A stretch of 64,000 bases of DNA from Trichomonas tenax (taxonomy: Eukaryota; Parabasalia; Trichomonadida; Trichomonadidae). Numbering within the stretch: position 1 is the first letter of the stretch; every line of letters starts with the position of its first letter. The stretch is taken from positions 1 through 64,000 of the forward strand of contig JALKBU010000034.1 of NCBI GenBank assembly GCA_023091735.1, read 5' to 3'. Both the position numbers and the translations under genes were made by a program. Below, one piece after another: positions 1-9,611 of this stretch. Under the pieces are notes generated by a model, which saw only the letters and a program-made list of their open reading frames with translations, was not told where the DNA came from and made no database searches.

Positions 1-133
1 GACTGTGCCACTTATACCACTGCATAGACAACTATCAATATGTACATGAAAGTACTTTCAAATCGAAAAAATATTGATCAGATAAAAAGTTATGAAGGTC
101 GCGGGACTACACCGCAGAAGGAAAAATACTGCC
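1..133. mobile_element. Partial inverted-repeat element (right end), family of 57989-58641
   Basis: The first 133 bases match, with a handful of differences, the right-hand terminal repeat of the complete element at 57989-58641 and end at the same point (AAAATACTGCC). The rest of this copy lies beyond the window edge. No transposase is visible. It is best read as the outer end of a second non-autonomous, long-terminal-inverted-repeat DNA transposon. Confidence 0.75.
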
Positions 134-293
134 AATTTTTTCTTAATATAAGTTATATTTTGATATTTCTGAACTACAAAACAATAGTTTTACATATAAA
201 CAATCATATTAAAAACAAAAACAAAATTGTAATCTGGATGAAATTATTTCAAGTAAATACAAGATAAAAGAGTATAGTTATTCTTTGGACAAA

Positions 294-1010
294 CTAGTTT
301 TTGTATGGAGTATCGTTAAGAGGAAGAGGCTGTGGAACGTTCTTCCTTGGTTTTGGAGGAACAACTGATGTTAAGAACTTCGAAGATTCTTCGCATTTTT
401 CTTGATGTCTGATCTCGTGTAGATACATGTCAGGCATACTATAGTGTTTGACAGGTTTTCTCATCTCTTCGAGATGTATTGCAATTTCAAAATCTCTGAT
501 TTTTTGAAGATCTTTAGTTAAATTTTGTCTTTCTTTATCACATCGATATTTATGAATTGCTTGTCTGGTGAATTTCTTTCTTAACTCATTGTCATTTGAT
601 AATCGCTGTGCTGAAAGCTCTTCATCGCGTTTTCTTTGACGAATATAATCATCTGTTGCATTATCTTGTTTATATTTCGAATAAAACTGTGCTGTAGCTT
701 TGGTCATGGGTTTTTTGTCTCTTGGTGAATTTAGAGATGGAATTCGAGGATCAATTAAGGGCGATCTTTCTTTTTTCGGCTCTTCTTTATTATAAACGAT
801 ATGTCTCTGTTGACTAGAGTTCAAAGATGTTGATTTTGCATCATCTGAGCTTTTTTGACCTTTATTTCGAAATTGATTTAAAATATTTTCTTTCTTTTGC
901 TGATTAAAGTTAAGTTTTAGATCGGAAACCATGTCTAAATACACTTGGTGAGCTGCATCGAGCCTCTCTTTCGAAAGAGGACCTGTGTTTCTCCTTCGTT
1001 CCGAATCCAT
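294..1010 (-). CDS. Charged hypothetical protein, 238 aa
   Basis: I do not recognise this protein. It is 238 residues, rich in Lys, Arg, Glu and Gln, with predicted helical charged stretches in the middle (about residues 100-190) and a proline-rich tail containing PPKPRKNVPQPLPL, which resembles an SH3-ligand sequence. There is no signal peptide or membrane segment. The start ATG follows the sequence ACGTTTAAA, also seen ahead of the coiled-coil gene at 60293. It ends with TAG, a rare stop in this window. A cytoskeletal or scaffold role would fit the composition, but that is inference only. Confidence 0.65.
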   Translation of the reverse strand: MDSERRRNTGPLSKERLDAAHQVYLDMVSDLKLNFNQQKKENILNQFRNKGQKSSDDAKSTSLNSSQQRHIVYNKEEPKKERSPLIDPRIPSLNSPRDKKPMTKATAQFYSKYKQDNATDDYIRQRKRDEELSAQRLSNDNELRKKFTRQAIHKYRCDKERQNLTKDLQKIRDFEIAIHLEEMRKPVKHYSMPDMYLHEIRHQEKCEESSKFLTSVVPPKPRKNVPQPLPLNDTPYKN

Positions 1011-1365
1011 TTAGCAAGATTTAAACGTATAATTTGAGGATTCTTTTTTACTTGATATATCATCTTATAAACCTTAACAAATCCTATATATCTTGAAAAA
1101 GTCACCTTTGTCGAATATTTTTTTAGAAAAAATATAATTCCTTCATTGCCGCTAATAGAACTTGATGGCTGAGTAAGACATCATAATATTTTTTTATGAA
1201 AGTTCAAGCTGGTGTATGAAATATCATCATATATATATATTGCAAAAATATCAAACATTAATAATAACTATAGAAATTAGTCAAAATAGAATATAATATT
1301 AGAATATTTGGATTCTGTATTGTTAATTACACGAAAATTCACTTATATTTTATTCGGATTATAAT
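1011..1365. other. Intergenic gap, 355 bp
   Basis: This A+T-rich stretch separates two minus-strand genes and should hold the promoter of the 294-1010 gene at its left and the 3' end of the broken flavodoxin gene at its right. I see no ORF or RNA gene in it. Confidence 0.5.
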
Positions 1366-2076
1366 TTAAGCATCAATGTCTTCGAGCTTAGCAAAAACTT
1401 CAATGCCATCCTGACCATCGTACTTGAGGGCAAATGGAAGGGCCTTTCTTGTGTTGATGTTAACAACAGCATCAACAGCCTTTGGAATGCGTGCTTCAAC
1501 AACTTCTCTTGGAAGATAGGCAGCAGAGTACATTGGGAATGTGTACTTGACTGTGAAACCAAGATAGAAGAAGACGTATGTCCATGGATACATCATAGCT
1601 TCCAATGACTGATAGTGGCCGCCATGGGAGTATGTGTCGTGGCCAGCGCCTGTGAAGATGACGAACATCATTGTCCTGCCAGCTAATGTCTGCTGATCGG
1701 GTGTAACACTGAGCTTGTAACCCCAACCAGGCGTGAAAACACGCTGGACATAAGCTGAGAAGCAAGCTGGGAGTGTGAAGAACCTGATTGGAGCGAAGAC
1801 AACGACGTTCTCAGCCCACAACAAGTTCTTCTATTGCTCGATGATGACTGGAGACAAGTTTTCTTCCTTCTGGAGAGCGGCGGAGTTGAACTTGCCCTCA
1901 CCAATGTTGAGGAAGTCCTTCTGTGATGGGCACTCCAAGAATCCTTCCTTGATGAGATCAACAACTCTTGCTTCGTGGCTAGCAGCCTCGAGAGCCTTCT
2001 TGGACTCGTTGCAGAGCTGGTATGTGTTGGATTCACCCTTTGGATCGGTGTGAGCAACAATAAGCAAGGACTTCAT
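1366..2076 (-). pseudogene. Flavodoxin-fold NAD(P)H:quinone reductase-like gene, interrupted by one in-frame TAG
   Basis: The frame encodes 236 codons beginning MKSLLIVAHTDPKGESNT, the phosphate-binding start of flavodoxin-fold quinone reductases (NQO/Kef-ancillary type), and continues through FVIFTGAGHDTYSHGG and a PWTYVFFYLGF segment, as expected for a full-length FMN-dependent two-electron reductase. A single TAG at 1831-1833 splits it, with the same frame continuing on both sides (...SPVIIEQ, stop, KNLLWAENVV...). No frameshift or other lesion was found. The start at 2076 is preceded by an Initiator-like TCACTTC box (2086-2092). Either a recent nonsense mutation, an error, or readthrough would explain it. 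Confidence 0.8.
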
Positions 2077-2085
2077 TGAAGAAAT

Positions 2086-2092
2086 GAAGTGA
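2086..2092 (-). promoter_or_regulatory. Initiator-like box upstream of the flavodoxin-fold gene
   Basis: On the coding strand the sequence reads TCACTTC about 10 bases before the ATG at 2076. This fits the trichomonad Initiator, which places transcription start at the A of TCA and yields a very short leader. It decides the choice of the 2076 start over an in-frame upstream codon. Confidence 0.5.
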
Positions 2093-2284
2093 AAAATTAA
2101 GATTTCCCAAATTTCCCATAATTTGATCACCTATTATCAAAATATCGAATCTACGATTTTGTTTTGAAAAAAAATAACATGAAAATCAAATCCCAGAATG
2201 CCTATACCCTCTATTTCTTGCGCGATAGTTGAAATTTATGCCTTTACATAAATTTGTCGCGTAAATTCTTTAAAAATAACATTA

Positions 2285-2295
2285 TGACATGTAAA
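2285..2295 (+). promoter_or_regulatory. Recurrent intergenic motif TGACATGTAAA
   Basis: This is one of the exact matches to TGWCRYGTAAA found only between genes in this window. It lies 209 bp upstream of the flavodoxin-fold gene start at 2076. Confidence 0.4.
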
Positions 2296-2558
2296 TTTAA
2301 TATATTGGAGAAATTGGATTATAAAAAGATCCAAAATAATACTGGGAATATTCTAAGGAGGCCTCAAATTGACTATGTACAGACTTTCATATGACTTAAT
2401 AATAATAATAAAAAATTATAAAAAATTATAAAAAATTGTTTTTGACTTATGTGTTTGGTAAGATAAAATTGGTTGTATAAATGAAGTGTTTAAGTACCAA
2501 TTGATTTTTGAAGATAGAATAAATCATTAAGATATATATAGATGAATTTTGTTTAATT

Positions 2559-3497
2559 TTACTCCCACTTTAATACCTGACCGAATCTGAAGTGCTGAAC
2601 AACAAGGAAGCGATCCATAACTTCACCCTTATAACACTTGAACATACCACCTGTAAGCTTTGTGAAATGAGGAACATTGCGAAGTGAATAGAGCATTCTT
2701 GAGTGCTCAGCGAAAGCGCCCTTCTTAACCTTGTAAATGTAGTCGATCCAGCGGCAATATGAAAAATCTGGAACGTATGCCTTAGCAATGACTGGGTCAA
2801 TAACGTTGGCAGGAGTAATTTCTGCATGGTCAATGAGTTGTGAAGCACCAAAGAGGAATGGGAGGAAGATGTAGTCATCGAGACCCCAAGACCCGTGAGA
2901 ACCAGCTGGTTCAAGGCGATAACGCTCCTGAATAGCGACGACGAGATCCCAGTAAGCCCAGAAAACGTCGAACACGATAGCTTCGGAATCTTCTGGCTGA
3001 ACAACGCCAAGTGTGAAGAGTGAAGCAATGAAAGCAAGGAAATTGAACTCATGGCCTGTACCATAGTCGATACGTGTCCACGAACCCCATGACTGGCAGT
3101 AGTAATCCCATACATCTGGATTATCTGAGATTTCTTTGAGCAATTCCTGGCGATTTTCGTAAACTTTCGTCAACCATGTCCTGAACGCTCTGTTACCGAA
3201 ACGCATTGGTGTTTTCAGTGGTTCAATCTCAGCGAGCCACTGATGGAGGGTTTTGAATGTATCAAGGATTTTGTTGATAATCGGATTAACTGTGTGCTGG
3301 TGGCTGCGCGGTTTAGATTTGACAGATTCTGCGAGCATCTGGAGGACATTCACGATTGTTTGATAAGCTGGTGACATCGTCCACTGCTCGATGTCGTGGT
3401 CAGAGCAGATGTTCTTCTTCATCTGGCAGAGAGAAAGGACATCGTTGGAATCCTGGATTTCAACGCGGCCGCCTCTTCCTGGACAACTTGTTGCCAT
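2559..3497 (-). CDS. PP2A phosphatase activator PTPA/Rrd-type peptidyl-prolyl isomerase
   Basis: This 312-residue protein is a full-length phosphotyrosyl phosphatase activator (PTPA), the ATP-dependent chaperone that activates the PP2A catalytic subunit and has prolyl isomerase activity. Hallmarks in order are SWGSWTRIDYGTGHEFNFLAF, then YRLEPAGSHGSWGLDDY and FLPFLFGASQL, which form the conserved peptide/ATP groove. The N-terminus is about 30 residues of variable sequence before the all-helical fold. The ATG at 3497 is preceded on the coding strand by TCACTTATCG about 25 bases upstream. The protein is expected to be cytosolic or nuclear. Confidence 0.93.
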   Translation of the reverse strand: MATSCPGRGGRVEIQDSNDVLSLCQMKKNICSDHDIEQWTMSPAYQTIVNVLQMLAESVKSKPRSHQHTVNPIINKILDTFKTLHQWLAEIEPLKTPMRFGNRAFRTWLTKVYENRQELLKEISDNPDVWDYYCQSWGSWTRIDYGTGHEFNFLAFIASLFTLGVVQPEDSEAIVFDVFWAYWDLVVAIQERYRLEPAGSHGSWGLDDYIFLPFLFGASQLIDHAEITPANVIDPVIAKAYVPDFSYCRWIDYIYKVKKGAFAEHSRMLYSLRNVPHFTKLTGGMFKCYKGEVMDRFLVVQHFRFGQVLKWE

Positions 3498-3724
3498 TTG
3501 AAAAAACCACTTTTGGACGATAAGTGATCATTTGATCAACTTAGAGATTTTATCTTTTTCACGCGTTTTCAGGCCAAATTTTGGCTGCGGCTGTTATGGA
3601 TAACAGCTATTGATGGTCTTCCACACAGTTTTATCACTTAATTTTTTGGAAATTTGTAAGTTTAAAATTTTCCATACATTTTAGAGTATTATCCGATTGG
3701 AACTTGAAACTAATTATTATTCTT

Positions 3725-3939
3725 TATGTATAGTTATTTCTACACGTTAATACTTTGTTTTTCGTAAATATCAAATTTTTTATAAATATAGCGATAACAT
3801 GTAATGACATCATGAATTTAAACACCACATATTATGTATGGTTATATGTACATGTTTTTGATCCATTATTTGTAAATATTTAATTTTTTATAAAAATAGT
3901 GATAACAAGTAATTATAGCATAGATTTAAATACTACTCC
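3725..3939. repeat. Diverged tandem duplication, two units of about 108 bp
   Basis: The two halves align along their length: TATGTATAGTTA with TATGTATGGTTA, TTTTTTATAAATATAGCGAT with TTTTTTATAAAAATAGTGAT, and GAATTTAAACACCAC with AGATTTAAATACTAC. The duplication is old, with many substitutions. Confidence 0.6.
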
Positions 3940-4194
3940 TTGTATATAGTTAATTCACAATCTCTCTACTGTCTATCTTTGAATTTAATATATTTTTTAT
4001 ACATTGTACTGTAGTTCTGGATTTATACTTTCTGAGATGAATAAATTCTGTACCCTGAATTATAGTGTTAAAGAATGAAATTTTATAATTTCCAAAAATA
4101 TTCAAAAGTCAGAATATTCATTCCGATTCCATTCGATAGCACTTCTGATGGTGAGTTTAAATATCCTCTTTTTTATAATAAAACAAGAAAATCG

Positions 4195-4201
4195 TCATTT
4201 T
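4195..4201 (+). promoter_or_regulatory. Initiator-like box TCATTTT
   Basis: TCATTTT lies 7 bases before the start codon at 4209, matching the trichomonad Initiator consensus and supporting this ATG. Confidence 0.5.
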
Positions 4202-4208
4202 TCCAAAA

Positions 4209-5954
4209 ATGGCTCAAGGGGCAATACAGAATGTCCCTATGATCTCATTAGAGCAAGAAGAAAGTAAAGAAGAGGAAGATGCTCCTGTTTTAACACTGGA
4301 ACAAGTAAAATCCTTTTGGCATTCCTATAAATTAACAGATCCCGAATCAATTAAAAAGTTAGAACAAATGAATTATTACAGAATCCATCAGAACGACCCA
4401 ATAGAGCCGGAATCGAAGTTTAAAGCACCAGAAGATCAAATGATTTATTCAATAAATCACAGCATCAACAAACTCACTGCAAACATAGACAAAATACGTA
4501 AAACAGCCGATAAAATGATTCATGAATTGCATTTTGGAACAGAAAGATTTATTAACGAATTTTCAAGAATTATTGTCGAATGTGGAATTTTGCAATCCCC
4601 TTTAGCAGTAGTTTACACAAGATTCATACAAGAAATATATATAGGACTTCCAACTCCTGAACAGCGAAAACTTTTATTATCAAAATTAAATGAAGTTGTT
4701 TTCGATCATCCTGAGCAAAGTAGCCATAAAGCATTTTTCTTGGGATGCTTGGTTTCTGCTGATTTAGCTGATAAATCACGAGTTTTCGAAATTGTAAATT
4801 TATTACTTAAAGAAAGAACAACAGAATCATACGAAGTCTTATTCAATTTACTTATATATTCAGGTCAAAAGCTTGAAAAGGCATTTCCGGCATTTGATGA
4901 TGTTATTAGAGAAATTACAGAAGCTGCGTGTAATACGAATATAAAGCAGCGTGTAAGATTCATGCTCATGGATCTTCTTGAAGAAAGAGAGGCAAATTGG
5001 AAGATTGGAAAATTAATTCCAAATCTCGTTCATGTTGATGATTCAAAAGAAGATGAGCAGGATTTATCTGGTGTAGATGGTAGCATACTCAGAACATATG
5101 TGCTAGAGCGCAATTTGCCTTCAAAATTCATCTCTGAAAATCAAGTTTATTCTCTTCTGTTTTCTTTGACTATTTCTTCAATGAAAGACTATGAAATTGG
5201 TATTTGTGCGCTTAAAGAACTTGTAGAAAGGAAAGAAAAACTATTTATGGATCGATGCATTATAAATCTTCAAAAAGTTAAAGTAAATACAGATAACGAG
5301 GATATTTTGATAGATTACCCTTATGCGGTCAGAACAGTTGGTGCTATATTTGCAGAATTATTAGTTTTAGGCTTCGATCCAAAGTTGTTTGGGTCATCGA
5401 TATTTCCATATGATGTCACAGTCTTTATCGGCATTCTCGAAGAGCTTATTGGTATTGAAAGAACAGATATTATACAGAATAACACATACTTGGCGGAGCT
5501 GAAATTCCTCCCTGTTTTGCATTCACATTCTCAAGTTATATATTCTCTTTCTGAGCTGATTTATTTCGACTTGAAAGATATATATCCTGTTTATGAGGCA
5601 ATGAGAACTATATACCAAATGATTGATCATGATGAAGATCCAGAATCTGTGAAGAATTACCTTTCCAATGATCTAGATAAGGGCGTTTTAAAGTCAACAA
5701 ATTTAATAGAGTTTGTTACAGAGTTCTTTGTGATTCACAAGCCGAGAAGATATCAGTGCCTTCTTGACTACATAGCGAAGAAGCCGCGGGAGTCACTCAT
5801 GCATGTTGAGACTATTGGCGAACTTTATCAATGGAAGCCAGAGCAAATTGCTGTCAATATTCGTCGTTTAGCATGTTTAATCAAAGCTCCACTTGATGAT
5901 TTCAGGAATAAGAAGATTAGACCTTTCCATGATGTTGTTGTTAAGTATCTTTAA
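4209..5954 (+). CDS. MIF4G-domain protein, eIF4G-like
   Basis: This 581-residue protein carries a MIF4G (eIF4G middle) HEAT-type domain at about residues 75-270, with repeating helices such as HELHFGTERFINEFSRII and the closing helix RVRFMLMDLLEEREANWK, a typical MIF4G signature (compare F-M-x-x-D-L-x-x-R-x-x-x-W). About 300 further helical residues follow and may form MA3/HEAT-like repeats. The N-terminus is acidic. The family acts in translation initiation by binding eIF4A and RNA. I cannot tell eIF4G proper from other MIF4G proteins such as Paip1-like or decay factors. Start is supported by an adjacent TCATTTT box. Confidence 0.8.
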   Translation: MAQGAIQNVPMISLEQEESKEEEDAPVLTLEQVKSFWHSYKLTDPESIKKLEQMNYYRIHQNDPIEPESKFKAPEDQMIYSINHSINKLTANIDKIRKTADKMIHELHFGTERFINEFSRIIVECGILQSPLAVVYTRFIQEIYIGLPTPEQRKLLLSKLNEVVFDHPEQSSHKAFFLGCLVSADLADKSRVFEIVNLLLKERTTESYEVLFNLLIYSGQKLEKAFPAFDDVIREITEAACNTNIKQRVRFMLMDLLEEREANWKIGKLIPNLVHVDDSKEDEQDLSGVDGSILRTYVLERNLPSKFISENQVYSLLFSLTISSMKDYEIGICALKELVERKEKLFMDRCIINLQKVKVNTDNEDILIDYPYAVRTVGAIFAELLVLGFDPKLFGSSIFPYDVTVFIGILEELIGIERTDIIQNNTYLAELKFLPVLHSHSQVIYSLSELIYFDLKDIYPVYEAMRTIYQMIDHDEDPESVKNYLSNDLDKGVLKSTNLIEFVTEFFVIHKPRRYQCLLDYIAKKPRESLMHVETIGELYQWKPEQIAVNIRRLACLIKAPLDDFRNKKIRPFHDVVVKYL

Positions 5955-6063
5955 AAAAATAAAGTGTTGGTTTTTGATGTATTAAAAAAATGACAATTTG
6001 ATATAGAGAAAATAGTGATTTCTTTTGGTTCTTTTTACAAAATATAAAAAAAGGATTGTGATT

Positions 6064-7983
6064 TTAGAACTTCGCTGTTCTGACATCGAGCAAGATCTGC
6101 TGAGCTCTTGTGAGGGCTTCGACAATCTGCTTGCATGCAATCCTCTTCTTGGTGATAGATGGGTCTTCGTGCATCAATTCGAGAGAGTCAACGGCGTTGA
6201 AGACATCTCTGATCATTGTTGGTCTGAGCATTTCTGTGGACTTCTGAACAATCAAGTGGATGATGACCTTTGGCATAACATCCTTCATCTGCTCTCTGAT
6301 GATAGAGAAGTACTCCTGAGCGGCTGTCTGCAACTCCAAAAGCTCCTCATCCTGGTTGTGTGTGTAGTTGCCCATTGAGCCGAAGAGTGTAGAAATGCCG
6401 ACAGGGTTGAGTGTCGGTGGTCTGACTGGCAATGGTCTTGATCTCAAGTCAGCAGCCTTGCCTGCATTGAATCTCTCATTACCTCTGAAGTCTTGACGCT
6501 TGTTGTTGATGAATGAGCGCTCAGCATCAATCAGCTCGTTGACGTACTGCCTACAGATTGGGATGCACTGGCGGATGCAGTCATCAACGACAGCTCTGAT
6601 GGCACCATCGAGGCCAGTGAATCTATCGAGCTCCATGAACTTGACATCGTTGTGCAAGTCGAACATGATGTTGACAACGTCATCGACGAGTTCAAGTGAT
6701 GGCTGTCTAAGCTGCTCAAGAGAATAGCAGACGAGGTTGTCGTATGCCTTGTCGGAGGAGAAGAGTGGAACAGAAAGACCAGTGTGGTTCTTCATGAGCA
6801 TGTGGATCTTCTTTGGCTTCATATTTGAAACTCCTGGGAGAGCATTGAGCTTGACGTTGTATGAGTTCTGGAACAAGGAGGAGATTCTTCCACCGCGAGC
6901 GTCTGATGGATTATTTGTATCTTTGCCTTCTGCGCTCTTTCCGCTCAGGAAGTTGTTGAAGATTTCAAGGTACTTGGCGATGACGTCTAAAACGAAAGCG
7001 TTGAGTGTGGCAGCATTCTGTGTCGGATCTGAACCGTAACCCTCGAGTTCTTGTGTCTTTTCTTCGTAAAGAGTCTGAACCTTGTGCCTGAGTGCAGGCA
7101 TTGTTTCTCTGATATGTTCCATGAGCAACCTGTTGAGAATTGTTGTAAGATATTTTGTACCGCAGTGATCAGCAAGATCTGAGTAATCACGGTGTCCCTC
7201 GAAGAACTCACGCTCAGCAGCACGTGCTTTTTCGATGCTGACCTTAAGATTGATATCTCTCTGTGATCTATTAACGACACCAATGTATCCGAGCTTCAAT
7301 GGGTAAACACGGTTCTCGAGGATATCGCGGCAATCTGTGCCTTCGTCCATAATATCGATTTTTGTGAGTACGCCAATCGTACGATCGCCCTTTGGATCGA
7401 CTTCACGTGCAAGTTTGAGTGCATCTGAGTTTGCGATATCCATGTTTGCGGGTGAAACTGCAAGAATCAAACACTCAGGTTTTTCGACGAATTCTCTCAC
7501 CATGTCATTGATTTCTCTCACGATTGACGCTGGCTGACCTTCGACGGCGTTCTTTGTTAAGCCTGGAAGATCGACAAGCGTAAGATTAAGGAATTCGTGG
7601 GACCATAATTTCAGTCTAATTGGTTCTTTAGAAACGTTCTTTCCTGTACCAGTAACACGATCTGTTTCATCTACAATCTCTTGCATGATTTGGTTGAAAT
7701 CTACGAAGTATTCGCCTGGTTTATGTGCGAATTCACCCCACTCTTGAGCTCTGTCCTTTGGCGGTGGGTTGTCCAAGTGCATGAGCTGCAGAATCAAGGG
7801 GCGGCGAGTAACGATGCCTGAGCCACGCGGCAAAAAATCTCTGCCGACGATTGATTCTAAAACAGACGATTTGCCGGAACTTTGGATACCGACGACAGCG
7901 ATCTGAGGGAGAGCGATGACATCAGAACCAACAGCGGCAAAAACGTCCTGAAGGCTGTTGATAATCGGAATCAAATCCTCCAT
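6064..7983 (-). CDS. Dynamin-related GTPase, Drp1/Vps1-like
   Basis: The 639-residue protein has a complete dynamin G domain: P-loop GIQSSGKSSVLESIVG (about residues 32-47), the conserved switch Thr in PRGSGIVTRRPLILQL, DLPGL, and TKID. The middle/stalk region follows, and a C-terminal GTPase effector domain is recognisable (VIIHLIVQKSTEMLRPTM). There is no PH domain or proline-rich tail, the layout of Drp1/Vps1/Dnm1 proteins that constrict organelle or vesicle membranes. In a trichomonad this could serve hydrogenosome division or endocytosis (inference). The coding strand has AAAAAGTGAAAAA just before the ATG. Confidence 0.95.
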   Translation of the reverse strand: MEDLIPIINSLQDVFAAVGSDVIALPQIAVVGIQSSGKSSVLESIVGRDFLPRGSGIVTRRPLILQLMHLDNPPPKDRAQEWGEFAHKPGEYFVDFNQIMQEIVDETDRVTGTGKNVSKEPIRLKLWSHEFLNLTLVDLPGLTKNAVEGQPASIVREINDMVREFVEKPECLILAVSPANMDIANSDALKLAREVDPKGDRTIGVLTKIDIMDEGTDCRDILENRVYPLKLGYIGVVNRSQRDINLKVSIEKARAAEREFFEGHRDYSDLADHCGTKYLTTILNRLLMEHIRETMPALRHKVQTLYEEKTQELEGYGSDPTQNAATLNAFVLDVIAKYLEIFNNFLSGKSAEGKDTNNPSDARGGRISSLFQNSYNVKLNALPGVSNMKPKKIHMLMKNHTGLSVPLFSSDKAYDNLVCYSLEQLRQPSLELVDDVVNIMFDLHNDVKFMELDRFTGLDGAIRAVVDDCIRQCIPICRQYVNELIDAERSFINNKRQDFRGNERFNAGKAADLRSRPLPVRPPTLNPVGISTLFGSMGNYTHNQDEELLELQTAAQEYFSIIREQMKDVMPKVIIHLIVQKSTEMLRPTMIRDVFNAVDSLELMHEDPSITKKRIACKQIVEALTRAQQILLDVRTAKF

Positions 7984-8582
7984 TTAATTTTTTCACTTTT
8001 TTCATAATTTTTTTGTAAAATTCTCTTATCTTTACAAATATAGGCTTCTCATTACTGAAAACGCTTAAATCCAAAGAGATTCGGAATTTTATTAGGAGGC
8101 CATAATTATTTTGGCCTAATTTTTACATATTTGAATACACTTTGCTTCATATATTCAATACCATTGATTTAATTGATCGAATGCCTTAAATAATCATGAA
8201 AAATCTGATTTTTAGTATGATTCTTATAAATTATGCTATAGTATCAGATATTCTAATTAATTATATCGTCAAAATCGCAAAATAAACATTAGAAAGATCG
8301 AATATTTCAACTTTTTCATTGATCTTTTAACGGGAGATTACTACACTTTATGAATTGATTATTTTTATTATTGTTTTGTGAAAATAAGAAATATATTTTT
8401 TGAAAAAATAAAAATTCGAAGTTTGAGTAAAAATATTTTAAGTGTAATCTATCATAAAGCAGTGTAATATATCTATGATATAGATTTTGTATAAATAACG
8501 ATTTTTTGATTGTCAATATAGTCTCTATTCAATTTAAACTATAAAGAGAATAATTACACCAATAAAACTTCTTAAAACGAAA
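7984..8582. other. Intergenic gap between divergent genes, 599 bp
   Basis: A very A+T-rich gap between the dynamin start and the small gene at 8583. I see no convincing ORF, repeat or RNA gene beyond the two promoters it must contain. Confidence 0.5.
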
Positions 8583-9059
8583 ATGTGCAATTGCCATAGA
8601 GATGCACAAAATCTTGAAAGAATCGACAAAGTTCAACTCGAAAAGTGCGGAAACGACATCGTTAGGCTGTTCAAGGACAAGGTCTTTTCTATCATTTTTG
8701 ATGATAAATGGAACCAAATCTTTAATCACTCATCAAATCCTGAATTTGGTAACAAGCAATTAGGAAAATTAGATAGCATTAAAGAATACATACAAATGGG
8801 AGAATCTGCAATAAATCAACTAAATGCGGGAAATAGATCCGACGAAACTAAAGCAAAGTCCTTTAGACTGTTTTGCCATCAAAGCCGAATATTTACCTTT
8901 ATTCTTAGACGAGATTATCACTTAATTATCATAAATAAATGCGAAAATCAAGGCCCACAATCAGATCCAAACTTTGACTCTTCATTATCAAGAATCATTA
9001 CTTCAATCGTAAACTCTATTCCAGCACTTGCATCGCCAAACATTCAACTCGAATTATAA
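8583..9059 (+). CDS. Small hypothetical protein, 158 aa
   Basis: I do not recognise this protein. It is soluble and of mixed composition, with a CxC near the N-terminus (MCNCHRDA), a predicted helical middle, and a hydrophobic strand-like stretch RIFTFILRRDYHLIIINK near residues 105-122. Codon use is less A+T-biased than the flanking DNA, which supports a real gene. Alternatives such as a small longin- or roadblock-type subunit are guesses that a structure prediction could test. Confidence 0.6.
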   Translation: MCNCHRDAQNLERIDKVQLEKCGNDIVRLFKDKVFSIIFDDKWNQIFNHSSNPEFGNKQLGKLDSIKEYIQMGESAINQLNAGNRSDETKAKSFRLFCHQSRIFTFILRRDYHLIIINKCENQGPQSDPNFDSSLSRIITSIVNSIPALASPNIQLEL

Positions 9060-9611
9060 TAATCTCTCCCTTCATATTTAGTAATAAACAGTGTATTCAC
9101 TGTTTATTCGTTGATGATGTATGCCAATTTTTATGTAATTTGTTAGTACTCTTTTAAGTTTTAAAAATTTCCATAATTTATATTACAAATTCATCTCGAT
9201 TACTACTTACAGCGCCATCAGAAATTTGCTGTTTTTAAGATTACTTAAATACTATTTCATAATCTCAAAAAAAAACAAATTATGAATTCAATATGAAAGA
9301 GAGTTGTAAAGTTATTCTTATAAGTGTTGGTTATAAAGAATGAGGGATGAAGATGTATGTTTTGCTATTTATATCATTTATTGCAGCAATAACAAATGGT
9401 GTTGTTCCTTTTCTCCATTTATATAATCAATATTTGAAATTAATTAATAAACAGAATACAATCAATAACTGACGCAATTCCAATAGAAATAAAGCTGCTA
9501 AACATCAAAATCATTGTTTCTAAAACACAATCAACACGAAAGAGATTTTTAAAAAATAACCTTGGAATGGATTTTGAGGGTCTGATAAAAATAATGAGGG
9601 TTTGATTAAAA
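9060..9611. other. Intergenic gap, 552 bp, with a short signal-peptide-like ORF
   Basis: Most of this gap is featureless. At 9347-9472 (+) lies a 41-codon ORF starting MKMYVLLFISFIAAITNG, which looks like a secretory signal followed by a short tail. It sits just ahead of the secreted nuclease-like gene and may be a remnant of a paralogue, or chance. Confidence 0.35.

Larger units (their letters stand above)
2077..2558. other. Intergenic gap, 482 bp
   Basis: The gap lies between two minus-strand genes. It holds the promoter region of the broken flavodoxin gene, one TGWCRYGTAAA motif, and a short AT repeat (ATAAAAAATT in tandem near 2400-2440). No ORF or RNA gene is apparent. Confidence 0.5.
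3498..4208. other. Intergenic gap between divergent genes, 711 bp, with an imperfect tandem duplication
   Basis: The PTPA and MIF4G genes are transcribed away from each other, so both promoters lie here. The middle holds two diverged copies of a roughly 108-bp unit (3725-3833 and 3834-3939), each starting TATGTATRGTTA, with a third unit start at about 3940. No ORF is convincing. Confidence 0.55.

Noticed and set aside
7337..7537. Plus-strand ORFs antisense to the dynamin, IFT139, NMD3 and RING genes
   Set aside because: They are shadows of the strong codon bias of the real genes on the other strand and encode no recognisable protein.
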